A DNA stretch of 64,000 bases from Acidobacteriaceae bacterium (GTDB lineage: Bacteria; Acidobacteriota; Terriglobia; Terriglobales; Acidobacteriaceae), in NCBI GenBank assembly GCA_030041045.1, contig JASHOQ010000012.1:52215-116214 (forward strand), in the 5' to 3' direction. A model generated the notes under the pieces. It searched no databases and was not told the origin of the DNA. It was given only the letters and a program-made list of their open reading frames with translations. The number at the start of each line of letters is the position of its first letter. Positions within the stretch are counted from its first letter, which is position 1. Below, in pieces: positions 46,001-54,291 of the stretch. The translations under genes were made by a program, and so were the position numbers.

Positions 46001-46348
46001 TTACTGCGGGCCGCTGTCGCCGAGCTTGTACATATATTTGATGGCCGACTTGTAGACCAGCATCTTCACCTGGCCGCGCACCTTGAGCGCGCCGCGATCG
46101 TACCACTCGATGCATCCCTCGATGCGTTCACCGTCCTCGAGCACAAGCACCATCGGCGTTTGCGACTGGATCTGCTTTTGCAGGTAGAACAGTTCGGCGT
46201 GGCGATTCTGTAGCTCCATCTCCATGGTCTGCGCCGGAAAGCGGAACGGAAGCGCCGGCGGCGCCCCTCTGCGCCCGCGCGGAAATACTCTGGCTGCGTC
46301 CGATACTACTTCCCCCCGTCTCATAGGCAACGTGGATGAAATGCTCAT
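46001..46348 (-). CDS. Hfq-like RNA-binding protein with N-terminal extension
   Basis: 115 residues from ATG 46348 (ATG 46324 also possible). The last 65 residues match an Sm/Hfq fold: helix NRHAELFYLQKQIQ, Sm1 strands MVLVLEDGERIEGCIEWYDR, and Sm2 LVYKSAIKYMYKL, in the position of the YKHAIS motif. Hfq helps small RNAs pair with mRNAs. The extra 45 basic/Pro-rich residues at the N-terminus are unlike E. coli Hfq (which has a C-terminal tail). The spacing to holB (about 300 bases) holds nothing else I can identify. Confidence 0.72.
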   Translation of the reverse strand: MSISSTLPMRRGEVVSDAARVFPRGRRGAPPALPFRFPAQTMEMELQNRHAELFYLQKQIQSQTPMVLVLEDGERIEGCIEWYDRGALKVRGQVKMLVYKSAIKYMYKLGDSGPQ

Positions 46349-46650
46349 AAGGCAAGTGAACCATCCTTCCCCAAAAAATTTAGAAATTCGCCCGGCGTTG
46401 CGAGGCCGTTTACGCTTTCTTTATTTCCACTGCGCTCTTCCTCTGACCGGTCCGGGGAAAAGGGAAACAGTTCTTCCACACGCGCACCTTCACGCGAAGA
46501 AGCCACAGGCATGAATGCGTTTCGGATCCCCAGTTGGCCAGATACGAGGGGGAGCTTGTACACCGAAGAGATGCCTGGTGCTCTACGTGGGTTGCTCTTA
46601 TCTTATCCTGTGTGTCAAGGGCGCGCTGTTTTCCCCCGGCCCGGCTGGCG

Positions 46651-47805
46651 TCAGCCCAGGCTCACGGCCATGGCGTCAAGAGACAGCGAGCGCAGCAGGT
46701 TGCGCCGCATGCCCTGCTCCACGCGGACGAGCGCGCGGGCCGCGCCGTCGATCCAGTCCACGGTGAGTCCCTGCGCCATCGCGGCCAAATCTGCTTGGAG
46801 GTCGATGTTGCGGATCAGCTGCGGCGTGCCGGCCACGGTGAGGAGCAGATCTTCGAGCAGACTGCCCAGCGCGCGCAGCAGGTTCAGGGTTTTTTCCTGG
46901 CCCTCGGCGCCGGCGCGATAGGTCTCCGTGGTGCGGAAAAGTTGGGAGTAATCCGGTTCTCCCAGCGCGGAGCGCAGAATCACGATGGCATCCTGGCGGC
47001 CGGCCAGATAGGCATCGAGATCGAGGATGAGCGCGCGGCCCACGGCGCCTTCGGCAAGCCGTGCGGCGAGCGCGCGGTCGCGGGCTTCAAGCTCCGGCCG
47101 GCGCGTGACGAGCAGCGCCTCCAATTCCGCCGAGGGCAGCGCGCCCAGCCGATGTGTAACCGCGCGGGAGCGAATGGTGGGAAGAAGCTCTTGCGGGTTT
47201 TCCGCGAGCAGAAAAAGCGTGGTGTGCTCGGGCGGCTCTTCGAGCAGTTTGAGCAGGCTGTTGGCCGCTTCTTTCATGAAGGCCGACGCGGTAAAAATGG
47301 TGAACGCGCGCCGCGCCTCGACGGGCGGACGGAAGTACGCCGCATGGATTGCATGCCGCACCTGGCCCAGCTTGATGAGCAGTTGCGGCGGGTCGGGAGG
47401 AATGACGAGCACGTCGGGATGGGTCTGCACCAGGATGCGCGTCTCGCGCTTGTCGGTTTCGCGCAGCTCGTCGCGCGCGGCCACGGCCTCAGCCACGCGC
47501 TCTTCGAGATTGGCCGCCTCGCCGATGCGTACGCAGTTGGCGCAGCGGCCGCAGAAGTCCGGCAGGCCATCCGTCTGCGCGGATTCGAGGCAGTTGACGG
47601 CCTGGGCGAGCATGAGCGCCAGCGTGTACTTCCCTGCCCCGTGCGGCCCGGCGAGGATGAGCGAATGCGGAAAACGGCCCGCGCGGATGCTCTCGCGCAG
47701 GTGCGTGACGGTGGCGGCGTTGCCCAAGAATTGCTCGAAGCCCACGAACTGAGGATAGACCCTCAAGGGGGAACGAACGGACGGCGCGTGCTCAATGCCG
47801 CGCAT
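46651..47805 (-). CDS. holB: DNA polymerase III delta' subunit (HolB)
   Basis: 384 residues. The clamp-loader AAA+ core shows FEQFLGNAATVTHLRESIRA, a P-loop GPHGAGKYT, the zinc module DFCGRCANCVRIG and the delta' SRC-like loop IRSRAV. As in many delta' subunits the ATP site is imperfect (Tyr after Lys in the P-loop). It stays part of the clamp-loader that puts the sliding clamp on DNA. tmk, which usually precedes holB, lies 4.3 kb upstream here, with mobile DNA in between. Confidence 0.92.
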   Translation of the reverse strand: MRGIEHAPSVRSPLRVYPQFVGFEQFLGNAATVTHLRESIRAGRFPHSLILAGPHGAGKYTLALMLAQAVNCLESAQTDGLPDFCGRCANCVRIGEAANLEERVAEAVAARDELRETDKRETRILVQTHPDVLVIPPDPPQLLIKLGQVRHAIHAAYFRPPVEARRAFTIFTASAFMKEAANSLLKLLEEPPEHTTLFLLAENPQELLPTIRSRAVTHRLGALPSAELEALLVTRRPELEARDRALAARLAEGAVGRALILDLDAYLAGRQDAIVILRSALGEPDYSQLFRTTETYRAGAEGQEKTLNLLRALGSLLEDLLLTVAGTPQLIRNIDLQADLAAMAQGLTVDWIDGAARALVRVEQGMRRNLLRSLSLDAMAVSLG

Positions 47806-48194
47806 GACTCAATGATTTCAGCCGACGGGCCGGGACCCCTCCCGGCTGGTAGCCGGCCCATTTGCAGACAAGTTGGCGTTCGGGAGGGTTCATCAAAAAA
47901 GGACCGGGGGAGAATTCGCAGCGTATATGGGAGGGGGACTGGCGGTTGTGTTTCTGTTTCGAGCCCGCACGAATCATTGCAAAGAAGAAATTGCGGTGAC
48001 GCAACGGGAGATTCCCGCGAAGTGCTTCCAGCAATTTTTTTGTCAATGATACTCGGGATATAGTCTTTGACGCAGACACGAAAGTAACATAGTTCTTTTG
48101 GATTGCACCGAGTTTGGTGCTTTCTTGCTGTAATTCTTAGCCTAAGTCCTCAAAGTCCCTTGCGCATAGTCCCTCGAAGAGGGATACTAGGGAA
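47806..48194. other. Intergenic region upstream of holB
   Basis: About 390 bases without a convincing gene. A weak terminator-like hairpin, GCACC/GGTGC at 48105-48120, is followed by TTTCTT. Confidence 0.45.
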
Positions 48195-48632
48195 ATGAGA
48201 GACATACGCCCCGATCTTCAAGAGCGCATCGATGCAATCGCTGCTGACCGCGCAGTTCTTCAGGGACGCCTCGCGGCCTTGGATGACCGAGAGCGAAGTC
48301 TCAAGGCGGAGCTTGCAGCCGAGAACTCTCGTATTCGTTCTCTCGCTGTGGAGCGCGAGGAATTGCCGTTCCCAACCATTCCTTTAGTTGGCGGTATGGG
48401 GATCGGTGACCTCATCAAGAACACGCTGCGCTCAAGGCAGCGTCGTCCCAGCTTCAATGAGCTTCGGGATGAGATCGCCCAAACACCCTACAATTTTTCG
48501 GGGCAGAAACCAGGGCGCGTTATCCAAGGCGGACTGATGGTGCTTCTCCATTCCGGCGAAGTCATCAAGGACGCAGATGGACGCTATCGCCTGCCCACAC
48601 CCCTGTTTTCCGTACGGGAGACTACTCAATGA
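48195..48632 (+). CDS. Hypothetical coiled-coil protein with winged-helix-like C-terminus
   Basis: 145 residues. Residues 5-58 form a coiled coil (ERIDAIAADRAVLQGRLAAL and LKAELAAENSRIRSLAVERE). The rest resembles a small winged-helix fold (LRSRQRRPSFNELRDEIAQT, GEVIKDADGRYRLPTP). A DNA-binding or toxin-neutralising role is possible, but I do not recognise a family. It lies in the block of orphan genes between holB and tmk. Confidence 0.55.
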   Translation: MRDIRPDLQERIDAIAADRAVLQGRLAALDDRERSLKAELAAENSRIRSLAVEREELPFPTIPLVGGMGIGDLIKNTLRSRQRRPSFNELRDEIAQTPYNFSGQKPGRVIQGGLMVLLHSGEVIKDADGRYRLPTPLFSVRETTQ

Positions 48633-48813
48633 TGAGGTGAGAACGTTGCTGAAATTAGCGTGATAGTCCTGCTAGAGAAAACCGGCTCAGATACTGGCAG
48701 TGGCGATAACCAAGCACCAAAATGGGAAGGGCGTGAATCCCGGCCAAGGTCTCCACGCCCGAGCACCTACGTCTGAGTGCCCAATACAACCATTCTACCA
48801 GCCCAACCGGGTG

Positions 48814-48837
48814 CGCGCCTAGCTTTGCCTAGGCGCG
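48814..48837. other. Strong hairpin
   Basis: A nine-bp GC-rich stem CGCGCCTAG/CTAGGCGCG with a six-base loop. There is no U-run after it, so it is not an ordinary terminator. It lies 30 bases before the small gene at 48866. Confidence 0.6.
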
Positions 48838-48865
48838 TGCCGTTACCTTAGGGGATACTGGGATT

Positions 48866-49093
48866 ATGCCCGAAGATTCTGAATTCGAGAGAAAAGATTT
48901 CGAGCGCATTGTCGGAAATCTGCTCCATTCGCCACCGTTACGAAAGAACGATCTTGGCACCAGCAAGCACACTAAGCTGGGCTCTGTGATTCCGCGTCCG
49001 GCCCGTCAATCAAAGTCCGCAAAGGCAAACGAGGCTTCGCAGCAATCCCCTTCAGCACATCCTGAAACAGAGCCGGGTTCCGGCGATTGTTAG
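48866..49093 (+). CDS. Small charged protein overlapping the transposase 3' end
   Basis: 75 residues beginning MPEDSEFERKDFERIVGNLL, then HSPPLRKNDL and a polar tail. Small proteins of this pattern (a short helix, then a PP and Lys-rich tail) occur near toxins and mobile genes. Its last 120 bases run opposite to the 3' end of the IS1595-like transposase. Either the element is inserted at its 3' end, replacing the original tail, or it is a passenger gene of that element. Confidence 0.45.
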   Translation: MPEDSEFERKDFERIVGNLLHSPPLRKNDLGTSKHTKLGSVIPRPARQSKSAKANEASQQSPSAHPETEPGSGDC

Positions 49094-49940
49094 CCTTGAA
49101 CTGGAATTCGTGGAGATACCTGCTCAGATGCTTGACGCTCAAGCGATGATAAGAACCTACTAAACCGCGCTTGAAAAGCGAGAATGCAGATTCGATCGAA
49201 TTGGTCGTCACATCTCCCACAACGTACTCGCGCTGGGTGTGATTCACAGTCCGATGTTCGATATTCAGGCCGGACTGCTTGACCGCACCGGGATACGAGG
49301 TCAGTTCATCGGTGCAAATCATTCCCGCTTCAGGGGAGATGTTCTCGCGGATATAGCGGGCGAGAGTACCTGATTTCACGTCCTGCGCGTGGAAGAATCG
49401 CACGTCTCCGCCGCGCTCTTTGATGCCGATTACGATCTCCTTGTTTTTCGCATGAAACCGATTGGGCTCTGGGCCACGGTACTTGCCGCCAACATAGGTC
49501 TCATCCATTTCCTGAATCATCCCTTGCAGAGCCTCAGGGTTGTCTTCGTGCATCGCCTCGCGGATTCTATGGCACAAGTACCATCCGGTCTTCACGGTGA
49601 CCCCGAGCGTACGGGCCATCTGATTTGAGGAGATTCCCTTTTTCGCTTGGCACACTACCGCAATAGCCATGAACCATTGCTTGAGTGGAAGATGCGTATC
49701 GCCAAACAGCGTACCGTTCCTCACGCTGAACTGTTTACGGCAAGACGCGCATTCATACAAACGCTGATCCGGGCCACGTAGTCCCGTTTTCTTGCTGATC
49801 TTCCCGCGCCTGACGGTTTGGGTGAGCTTTTTGGACTGGCAGGCTACGCACTCTACGCCGTCAGGCCAGCGCATGGTGGCTAAAAACGTCTCGCAAGACT
49901 CTTCAGTTGGGAAATCACGGACTACATCGGCCAAGTTCAT
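48972..49940 (-). CDS. IS1595-family transposase (ISXO2-like)
   Basis: 322 residues, full length. An N-terminal zinc ribbon (CVACQSKKLT, YECASCRKQFSVRNGTLF) precedes the ISXO2 DDE domain, with MDETYVGGKYRGP, a middle TDELTSYPG and VTTNSIESAFSLFKRGLVGS, then HLSRYLHEFQFKANNRRNP, all family signatures. It appears intact. I could not define the terminal inverted repeats; sequence near 49950-50001 (TGTCAAGC with a later CTTGACA) may belong to the right end. It sits in the holB-tmk interval. Confidence 0.92.
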   Translation of the reverse strand: MNLADVVRDFPTEESCETFLATMRWPDGVECVACQSKKLTQTVRRGKISKKTGLRGPDQRLYECASCRKQFSVRNGTLFGDTHLPLKQWFMAIAVVCQAKKGISSNQMARTLGVTVKTGWYLCHRIREAMHEDNPEALQGMIQEMDETYVGGKYRGPEPNRFHAKNKEIVIGIKERGGDVRFFHAQDVKSGTLARYIRENISPEAGMICTDELTSYPGAVKQSGLNIEHRTVNHTQREYVVGDVTTNSIESAFSLFKRGLVGSYHRLSVKHLSRYLHEFQFKANNRRNPALFQDVLKGIAAKPRLPLRTLIDGPDAESQSPA

Positions 49941-49995
49941 AGTCCAGCTCTAGTCCAGATTCGCCTCTGTGTCAAGCACTATATTCCGATGATAC

Positions 49996-50024
49996 TTGAC
50001 AAAACCTCCGAGATTGTGTAAAGT
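49996..50024 (+). promoter_or_regulatory. Sigma70-type promoter
   Basis: A perfect -35 TTGACA (49996-50001), a 17-base spacer and a -10-like TAAAGT (50019-50024) precede the membrane-protein/XRE pair, which has AAAGGAAG before its ATG. Confidence 0.6.
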
Positions 50025-50054
50025 GTAATTGTCATTTAGTAAAGGAAGCAAGTC

Positions 50055-50468
50055 ATGACATCAGCTGTTTGCTCATCCAGCAATCCCGCGCAGCGCCGCT
50101 ATGTACAGCGCATGGGTGTAGCGGCGGGGCTCTCCATCGTGCTATCCGCAGCCGCCAAAGTGACCTTCCGGCTGGCGCATCTGCATGGATTTCTCGGCTG
50201 CCTGACGGCGGTGATGGCGGCGCTGCCCATCCTGGCTGCGCTGCTGGCCACGGGCGCTTACCTGGCGGAAGAGAAAGACGAATTCCAGCGCGACGTTCTC
50301 ATCCAATCGCTGCTGGGCGGGATCGGCATCACCCTGGCGGCCGCGACGGTGTGGGGCTACCTTGAAGATTTTGTGCGCGCACCCGGCTTCGATCTGATCT
50401 GGGCTTATCCGCTCTTCTGGCTCTTCGCACTGCTGTCTTACCCGGTGGTGAAGGCGAGGTATAGATGA
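50055..50468 (+). CDS. Small four-helix membrane protein
   Basis: 137 residues with about four membrane helices (GVAAGLSIVLSAAAKVTF, CLTAVMAALPILAALLATGAY and two more near the C-terminus). Its stop overlaps the ATG of the downstream XRE regulator (ATGA). Pairs of a small membrane protein and a small XRE protein form recurring operons of unknown function in several phyla. A promoter precedes the pair. I do not recognise a specific family. Confidence 0.78.
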   Translation: MTSAVCSSSNPAQRRYVQRMGVAAGLSIVLSAAAKVTFRLAHLHGFLGCLTAVMAALPILAALLATGAYLAEEKDEFQRDVLIQSLLGGIGITLAAATVWGYLEDFVRAPGFDLIWAYPLFWLFALLSYPVVKARYR

Positions 50469-50659
50469 AGAACCGGCTCAAGGTGCTGCGCGCGGAGCGG
50501 GACTGGTCGCAGGCTGAACTGGCCCAGCGGCTCGAGGTCTCGCGCCAGAGCGTGAACGCCATTGAGACGGGGAAGTTCGATCCCAGTTTGCCGCTGGCGT
50601 TCAGGCTGGCGCGGCTGTTCGGGCTGCCTATCGAAGTGATCTTTCAGGATGAAGGCTGA
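50465..50659 (+). CDS. XRE-family helix-turn-helix regulator (YozG-like)
   Basis: 64 residues, almost nothing but the HTH: MKNRLKVLRAERDWSQAELA, then RLEVSRQSVNAIETGKFDPS and LPLAFRLARLFGLPIEVIF. This short type is common next to membrane proteins and probably regulates its own operon. It overlaps the membrane gene by four bases. Confidence 0.9.
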   Translation: MKNRLKVLRAERDWSQAELAQRLEVSRQSVNAIETGKFDPSLPLAFRLARLFGLPIEVIFQDEG

Positions 50660-50691
50660 GACGTCTGTGGGACTTCGAGTCCCACCTTAGA

Positions 50692-50925
50692 GCGGCTCCA
50701 CAGTACATGTAGCCATGTTTCACAGTTGCGGAAGGTGGCTTTTTCTTGGTGAAAAAGCCACTTACGGCATTTTCTGAGTTACTGTGTCCTCTTCGTCCCC
50801 TCGCAAGGTCGCCGCTCCCTGTTGGTCGCGTCGACTCTGCTTTCCGTCTTCGGGATATAGCTACTCAGAAAATGCTTTAGCATCTGCGGCTTCGGGATAC
50901 AGCAACTGTGAAACCGCTGTAGCGA
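50692..50925. repeat. Nested MITE-like repeat region
   Basis: An outer pair GTTTCACAGTTGC/GCAACTGTGAAAC surrounds an 11-bp hairpin (GTGGCTTTTTC/GAAAAAGCCAC, 50735-50761) and an inner element at 50767-50875 with ends GCATTTTCTGAGT and ACTCAGAAAATGC. The hairpin is close in sequence to the one at 30700-30726. Confidence 0.75.
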
Positions 50926-50963
50926 CAAAAACAAAGACGTCGCGAAGGCGGGGCATTCGGCGA

Positions 50964-51812
50964 TCAGGGATGCAGGTCAGTCTTGGCGAGGATGGTGATG
51001 AACTGCTTCCAGGTGCCCTGGTCGATGGTCTCGCCGATCAGCTTGCCTTCGCGGTCGAAGATAAACGTGCGCGGAATCCCTTCGATGTGAAACTCCTTGT
51101 GCACCTTGCTGTCCGGATCGAAGAGGATCGTGGGATGGTAATTGTTCCCGGCCAGGAAGGAGCTCACCGTGAACCCGTTCTCATCGGTGATGCCGAGAAC
51201 CACGAGCCCTTGCGAATCGAAGCGTGTCTGGATGGCGTCGAGCACGGGCATCTCCGTGCGGCAGGGCGGGCACCACGTAGCCCAGAAGTTGACGAGGACG
51301 ATTTTGCCGCGGAGCTGGGAAAGGGTGACGGTTTTGTTGTGCATGTCGCGGAGCGAAAAATCCGCCTTGGCAATGTCAGCCTCGTTCGCGGCGAGAACCT
51401 GCTGTGCTTTCAGATAGAGCGGATCGTTGAGCGTGGCGGTGACGTCTTCATAGCGCACCAGGCGGGCCAGGTCCATGTAAGGCATGGGCAGCTGGTCGCC
51501 TTTGCCGGGAATCGGCGTTTCGGCCAGGGCCTTCGAGAGCGTGTCGGCAACCGCTTGCAGCGCATCGGCGCCCTGGTCGCCTTCGGTGACCAGGTGCGAG
51601 AGCTCATCGGCGTCCTGCACCTTGTTTTTGCCTGCCGGCAGCGTGGCGACCTCCTGCGCCAACCTGATGGTGGCTGGCGGCCGGTCGGCGAGAGAGAGGG
51701 AGCGCAGCTTGCCCATCTCCTTCTGGATGGCCGATTCTTTCACCTGGGCAGGAAGCGCGGGCAAAGCCAGGAGCGCAGAGGAACACACGAGCAGGATGCG
51801 GCGGGAAAGCAT
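50964..51812 (-). CDS. TlpA-like exported thioredoxin-fold protein
   Basis: ATG 51812 follows GGGAGG. 282 residues with a signal peptide (SRRILLVCSSALLALPAL, cleavage near PAQ), a helical region of about 110 residues, then an AhpC/TSA-TlpA thioredoxin domain with NFWATWCPPCRTEMP and the cis-Pro in GIPRTFIFD. Such proteins reduce periplasmic disulfides, for instance for cytochrome c maturation. The gene is flanked on both sides by inverted copies of a MITE-like element, suggesting it has moved as a unit. Confidence 0.9.
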   Translation of the reverse strand: MLSRRILLVCSSALLALPALPAQVKESAIQKEMGKLRSLSLADRPPATIRLAQEVATLPAGKNKVQDADELSHLVTEGDQGADALQAVADTLSKALAETPIPGKGDQLPMPYMDLARLVRYEDVTATLNDPLYLKAQQVLAANEADIAKADFSLRDMHNKTVTLSQLRGKIVLVNFWATWCPPCRTEMPVLDAIQTRFDSQGLVVLGITDENGFTVSSFLAGNNYHPTILFDPDSKVHKEFHIEGIPRTFIFDREGKLIGETIDQGTWKQFITILAKTDLHP

Positions 51813-51952
51813 TTTGACCTCCCCATGCAAATTGGGGTTTTCTTGCGTTGCGTGCTTGCGCGGAATTATATCCGGGCATGGAGGATTTGCCGAGTGGGCG
51901 CGCAAGGAAGTTGGTTTCTCAGTTTGAAGAAGAACGTCCCTCAGGGGCTGAA

Positions 51953-52062
51953 GCATTTTCTGAGTGGCTGTATCCCGAAGGCGCAGCGCTCGAGTCGACG
52001 CGACCAACAGAGAGCGGCGACCTTGCGAGGGAATGAAGAGGACACAGTGACTCAGAAAATGC
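51953..52062 (-). repeat. MITE-like element, inverted second copy
   Basis: About 110 bp, the reverse complement (near-identical by eye) of 50767-50875, with the same end motifs. Together they bracket the TlpA-like gene. The rest of 51813-52167 holds no gene. Confidence 0.82.
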
Positions 52063-52167
52063 CGTAAAGCCCCGATGCCTTTCGGGCTGTTTGCGGCCCG
52101 GCTGAAGCCGAGCCCCCTCAAGACAGGCTCAAGGCGAATCGCTACGGCAAAGATCGGTCAGGCGCGC

Positions 52168-52827
52168 TCACCCGGCGAGCACCAGCCGTTCCGAGACGGC
52201 CTCAACGATCTGCTCGTGGACCTCGTCGATGCCGAGATCGCCCTCGATGAGCACCACGCGCTCCGGCTCGCGCGCGGCAATTTCGCGATACTTCTGCCAC
52301 ACGCGGCGATAGAACGCGTCCTGCTCCTGCTCGAAGCGGCCTTCGTTGGTTCCGGTCGCCTGCTCCATGCGGTCGTTGCGCCGGCGGGCGCGTGCGAGCG
52401 ACGCCTCAAAGCCGGGCAGAAGCAGAAGCGTCAGATCGGGCTGCAAATCGCCGCAGATGAGGCGATGCAGTTCGAGAACAATCGCGGAACCCAGTTCGCG
52501 GCCGCCGCCCTGGTAGGCTTCCGTCGAATCGGTGAAGCGGTCGCAGAGCACCATTTTGCCCGCGGCCAATGCGGGCTCAATCACCTCGACGATGGCCTGC
52601 GCGCGCGCGGCAAAGGCCAGTGCTACTTCGGTCAGGGGCGCGAGGGTGCCGGAGCGGGAGTCGAGCAGGATCTCGCGGATGCGCTCGCCGGCGGCGGTCC
52701 CGCCGGGCTGGCGCGTTTCGATGACGGCAAGCCCACGCCTGGCCATCCACGCGCCCAGCCGCTTGATCTGCGTGGTCTTGCCTGAGCCGTCAAGACCCTC
52801 CAGCGTGATGAACAAACCGCGCGGCAT
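52168..52827 (-). CDS. tmk: Thymidylate kinase
   Basis: ATG 52827; 219 residues. P-loop GLDGSGKTT at 11-19, the DRF motif LCDRFTDSTEAYQGGGRELG and a lid-like RARRRNDRMEQ segment are present. It phosphorylates dTMP to dTDP for DNA synthesis. The P-loop lacks the E. coli-type Arg after Gly, and the lid is basic, so this may be the type II arrangement. It normally sits in front of holB, which is 4.3 kb further on in this genome. Confidence 0.95.
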   Translation of the reverse strand: MPRGLFITLEGLDGSGKTTQIKRLGAWMARRGLAVIETRQPGGTAAGERIREILLDSRSGTLAPLTEVALAFAARAQAIVEVIEPALAAGKMVLCDRFTDSTEAYQGGGRELGSAIVLELHRLICGDLQPDLTLLLLPGFEASLARARRRNDRMEQATGTNEGRFEQEQDAFYRRVWQKYREIAAREPERVVLIEGDLGIDEVHEQIVEAVSERLVLAG

Positions 52828-52842
52828 GGCGTGAGGATAATG

Positions 52843-52920
52843 CAGGGAACAGGAAGAAGGGAATAGGGAATAGGGAATAGGGAATAGGGAGTAGGGAGTA
52901 GCGAGTAGGGAGCGGGGAAC
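52843..52920 (+). repeat. Simple repeat (GGGAATA/GGGAGTA units)
   Basis: A run of seven-base units between tmk and the next, divergent gene. It is similar in kind to the run at 45751-45929. Confidence 0.85.
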
Positions 52921-53065
52921 CGGGGCGAACTCTGTGGCCGGAAGGCCACTGCTCCCTCCAGCGGGCTGAAGACGGTTCTTGCCGGTTTGTGTTAAAACAA
53001 GTTGATTTCCCAACACACCTGAGAGCGATCCGCCTTAGCGGCGCTCCATTGGAGCAAAACGCCAA

Positions 53066-54109
53066 GTGAAACTCCCTCGTACGGCGCGCAGGTTTTGTGC
53101 CTGCGTTTGTTTGGCGGTTGGCCTTGCGGCCGGCCCATTGCAGGCTCAACAACTCACACTGGAAGGCCAGACCGGCGGTTTCATTACGCCTACCGCGTAT
53201 GTGGTCTATACGGCCAAGGGCGAGTTTTTCTCGCATCCGGCGGTCGGCTTCCATTTTGTCGATGCGTCGTCGGTCATCGGCGATATTGAAACCTTCAACA
53301 TCACCGAGGGTTTTCATAACCGCGCCGAGGCCGGCTACACGCGCAACGTCCACCAGTATGGAGACCAGCCGACCACGGCGGCTACGCCGCTGGGCTTGAG
53401 CAATCTGTGGAACTACGACGGCATGAACGTCTTTCACGGCAAGGCCGTTGTCTTCAAGGACGGACAGTTCGGCCCGTGGATGCCGGGAATCGCGATCGGA
53501 GGCGTGGTCCGCAGCAATGACCATTTTGTTTCGGGCTATGCCAACAAAGAATTGACGGGAACGGATAAGGCGTACACCAACGGCGACGTGTACGTGGCCG
53601 TGACCAAGACGTGGGCAAAGCCCCCGGTGCCGTTTCTCGTGAACCTGGGCTGGAAGGCCACCAACGGCACGATCTTCGGCATCGGCGGCCAGAGCACGCG
53701 GTTTGGCGGGCGCTTCTTCGGCGGGCTGGGCATTCCCCTGCCGCTCAGCCACGGATTCGTGGCGGTACCCGCGGCGGGATTCACGCAGGAGCCCAGAACT
53801 GCAGTGAATCTGAATACGCTGCTGAACGCGGCGCTCTACCAGTGCGAACTTGAGGAGGCTTGCAATCCTGCGGCGTACCCGCTGATGAGCGCGCACATTC
53901 CCACCACGCTCGACTACGCGGTGCGCGTAACCCAGAAGGACAAGCCGCATTTTGCCTTCGATATTGGCGTGGGCCAGGTGGCGGGGAACATCGGGTCCAT
54001 CTATGTGGCAAACCCTTACTACCCCACGGCGGGCCCTCCGGTGGTGACCACGCCGGTGAACCTGAAGGCGCGGAGCGTGGTCGGGCTTGGGCTAAGTTAC
54101 CGGTATTAG
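53066..54109 (+). CDS. Exported protein, probable outer-membrane beta-barrel
   Basis: GTG start; 347 residues with a signal peptide (RRFCACVCLAVGLAAGPLQA). The mature part is rich in Gly and aromatic residues with alternating strands (GQTGGFITPTAYVVYTAKGE, GGRFFGGLGIPLPLSHGF) and ends VVGLGLSYRY, a C-terminal aromatic residue as in outer-membrane barrels. No family assigned. It may be porin-like; no enzyme motif seen. Confidence 0.65.
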   Translation: MKLPRTARRFCACVCLAVGLAAGPLQAQQLTLEGQTGGFITPTAYVVYTAKGEFFSHPAVGFHFVDASSVIGDIETFNITEGFHNRAEAGYTRNVHQYGDQPTTAATPLGLSNLWNYDGMNVFHGKAVVFKDGQFGPWMPGIAIGGVVRSNDHFVSGYANKELTGTDKAYTNGDVYVAVTKTWAKPPVPFLVNLGWKATNGTIFGIGGQSTRFGGRFFGGLGIPLPLSHGFVAVPAAGFTQEPRTAVNLNTLLNAALYQCELEEACNPAAYPLMSAHIPTTLDYAVRVTQKDKPHFAFDIGVGQVAGNIGSIYVANPYYPTAGPPVVTTPVNLKARSVVGLGLSYRY

Positions 54110-54291
54110 GCAACTAAACCCCGGGGTTCGGCAGCTAACCCTTTAGGAATCTAGCGCAGCCGGGATTGAAAGAATCAACTCCAGGCGGCAACTTCTGTGT
54201 GCCAAGGGGGTTTCATGTGGAATAGACTGGATGCGCAGCGATTCGAGGTGTATCCGATCGAGTTGTCAAAGTTTCAACAGGAGGTTTACTC

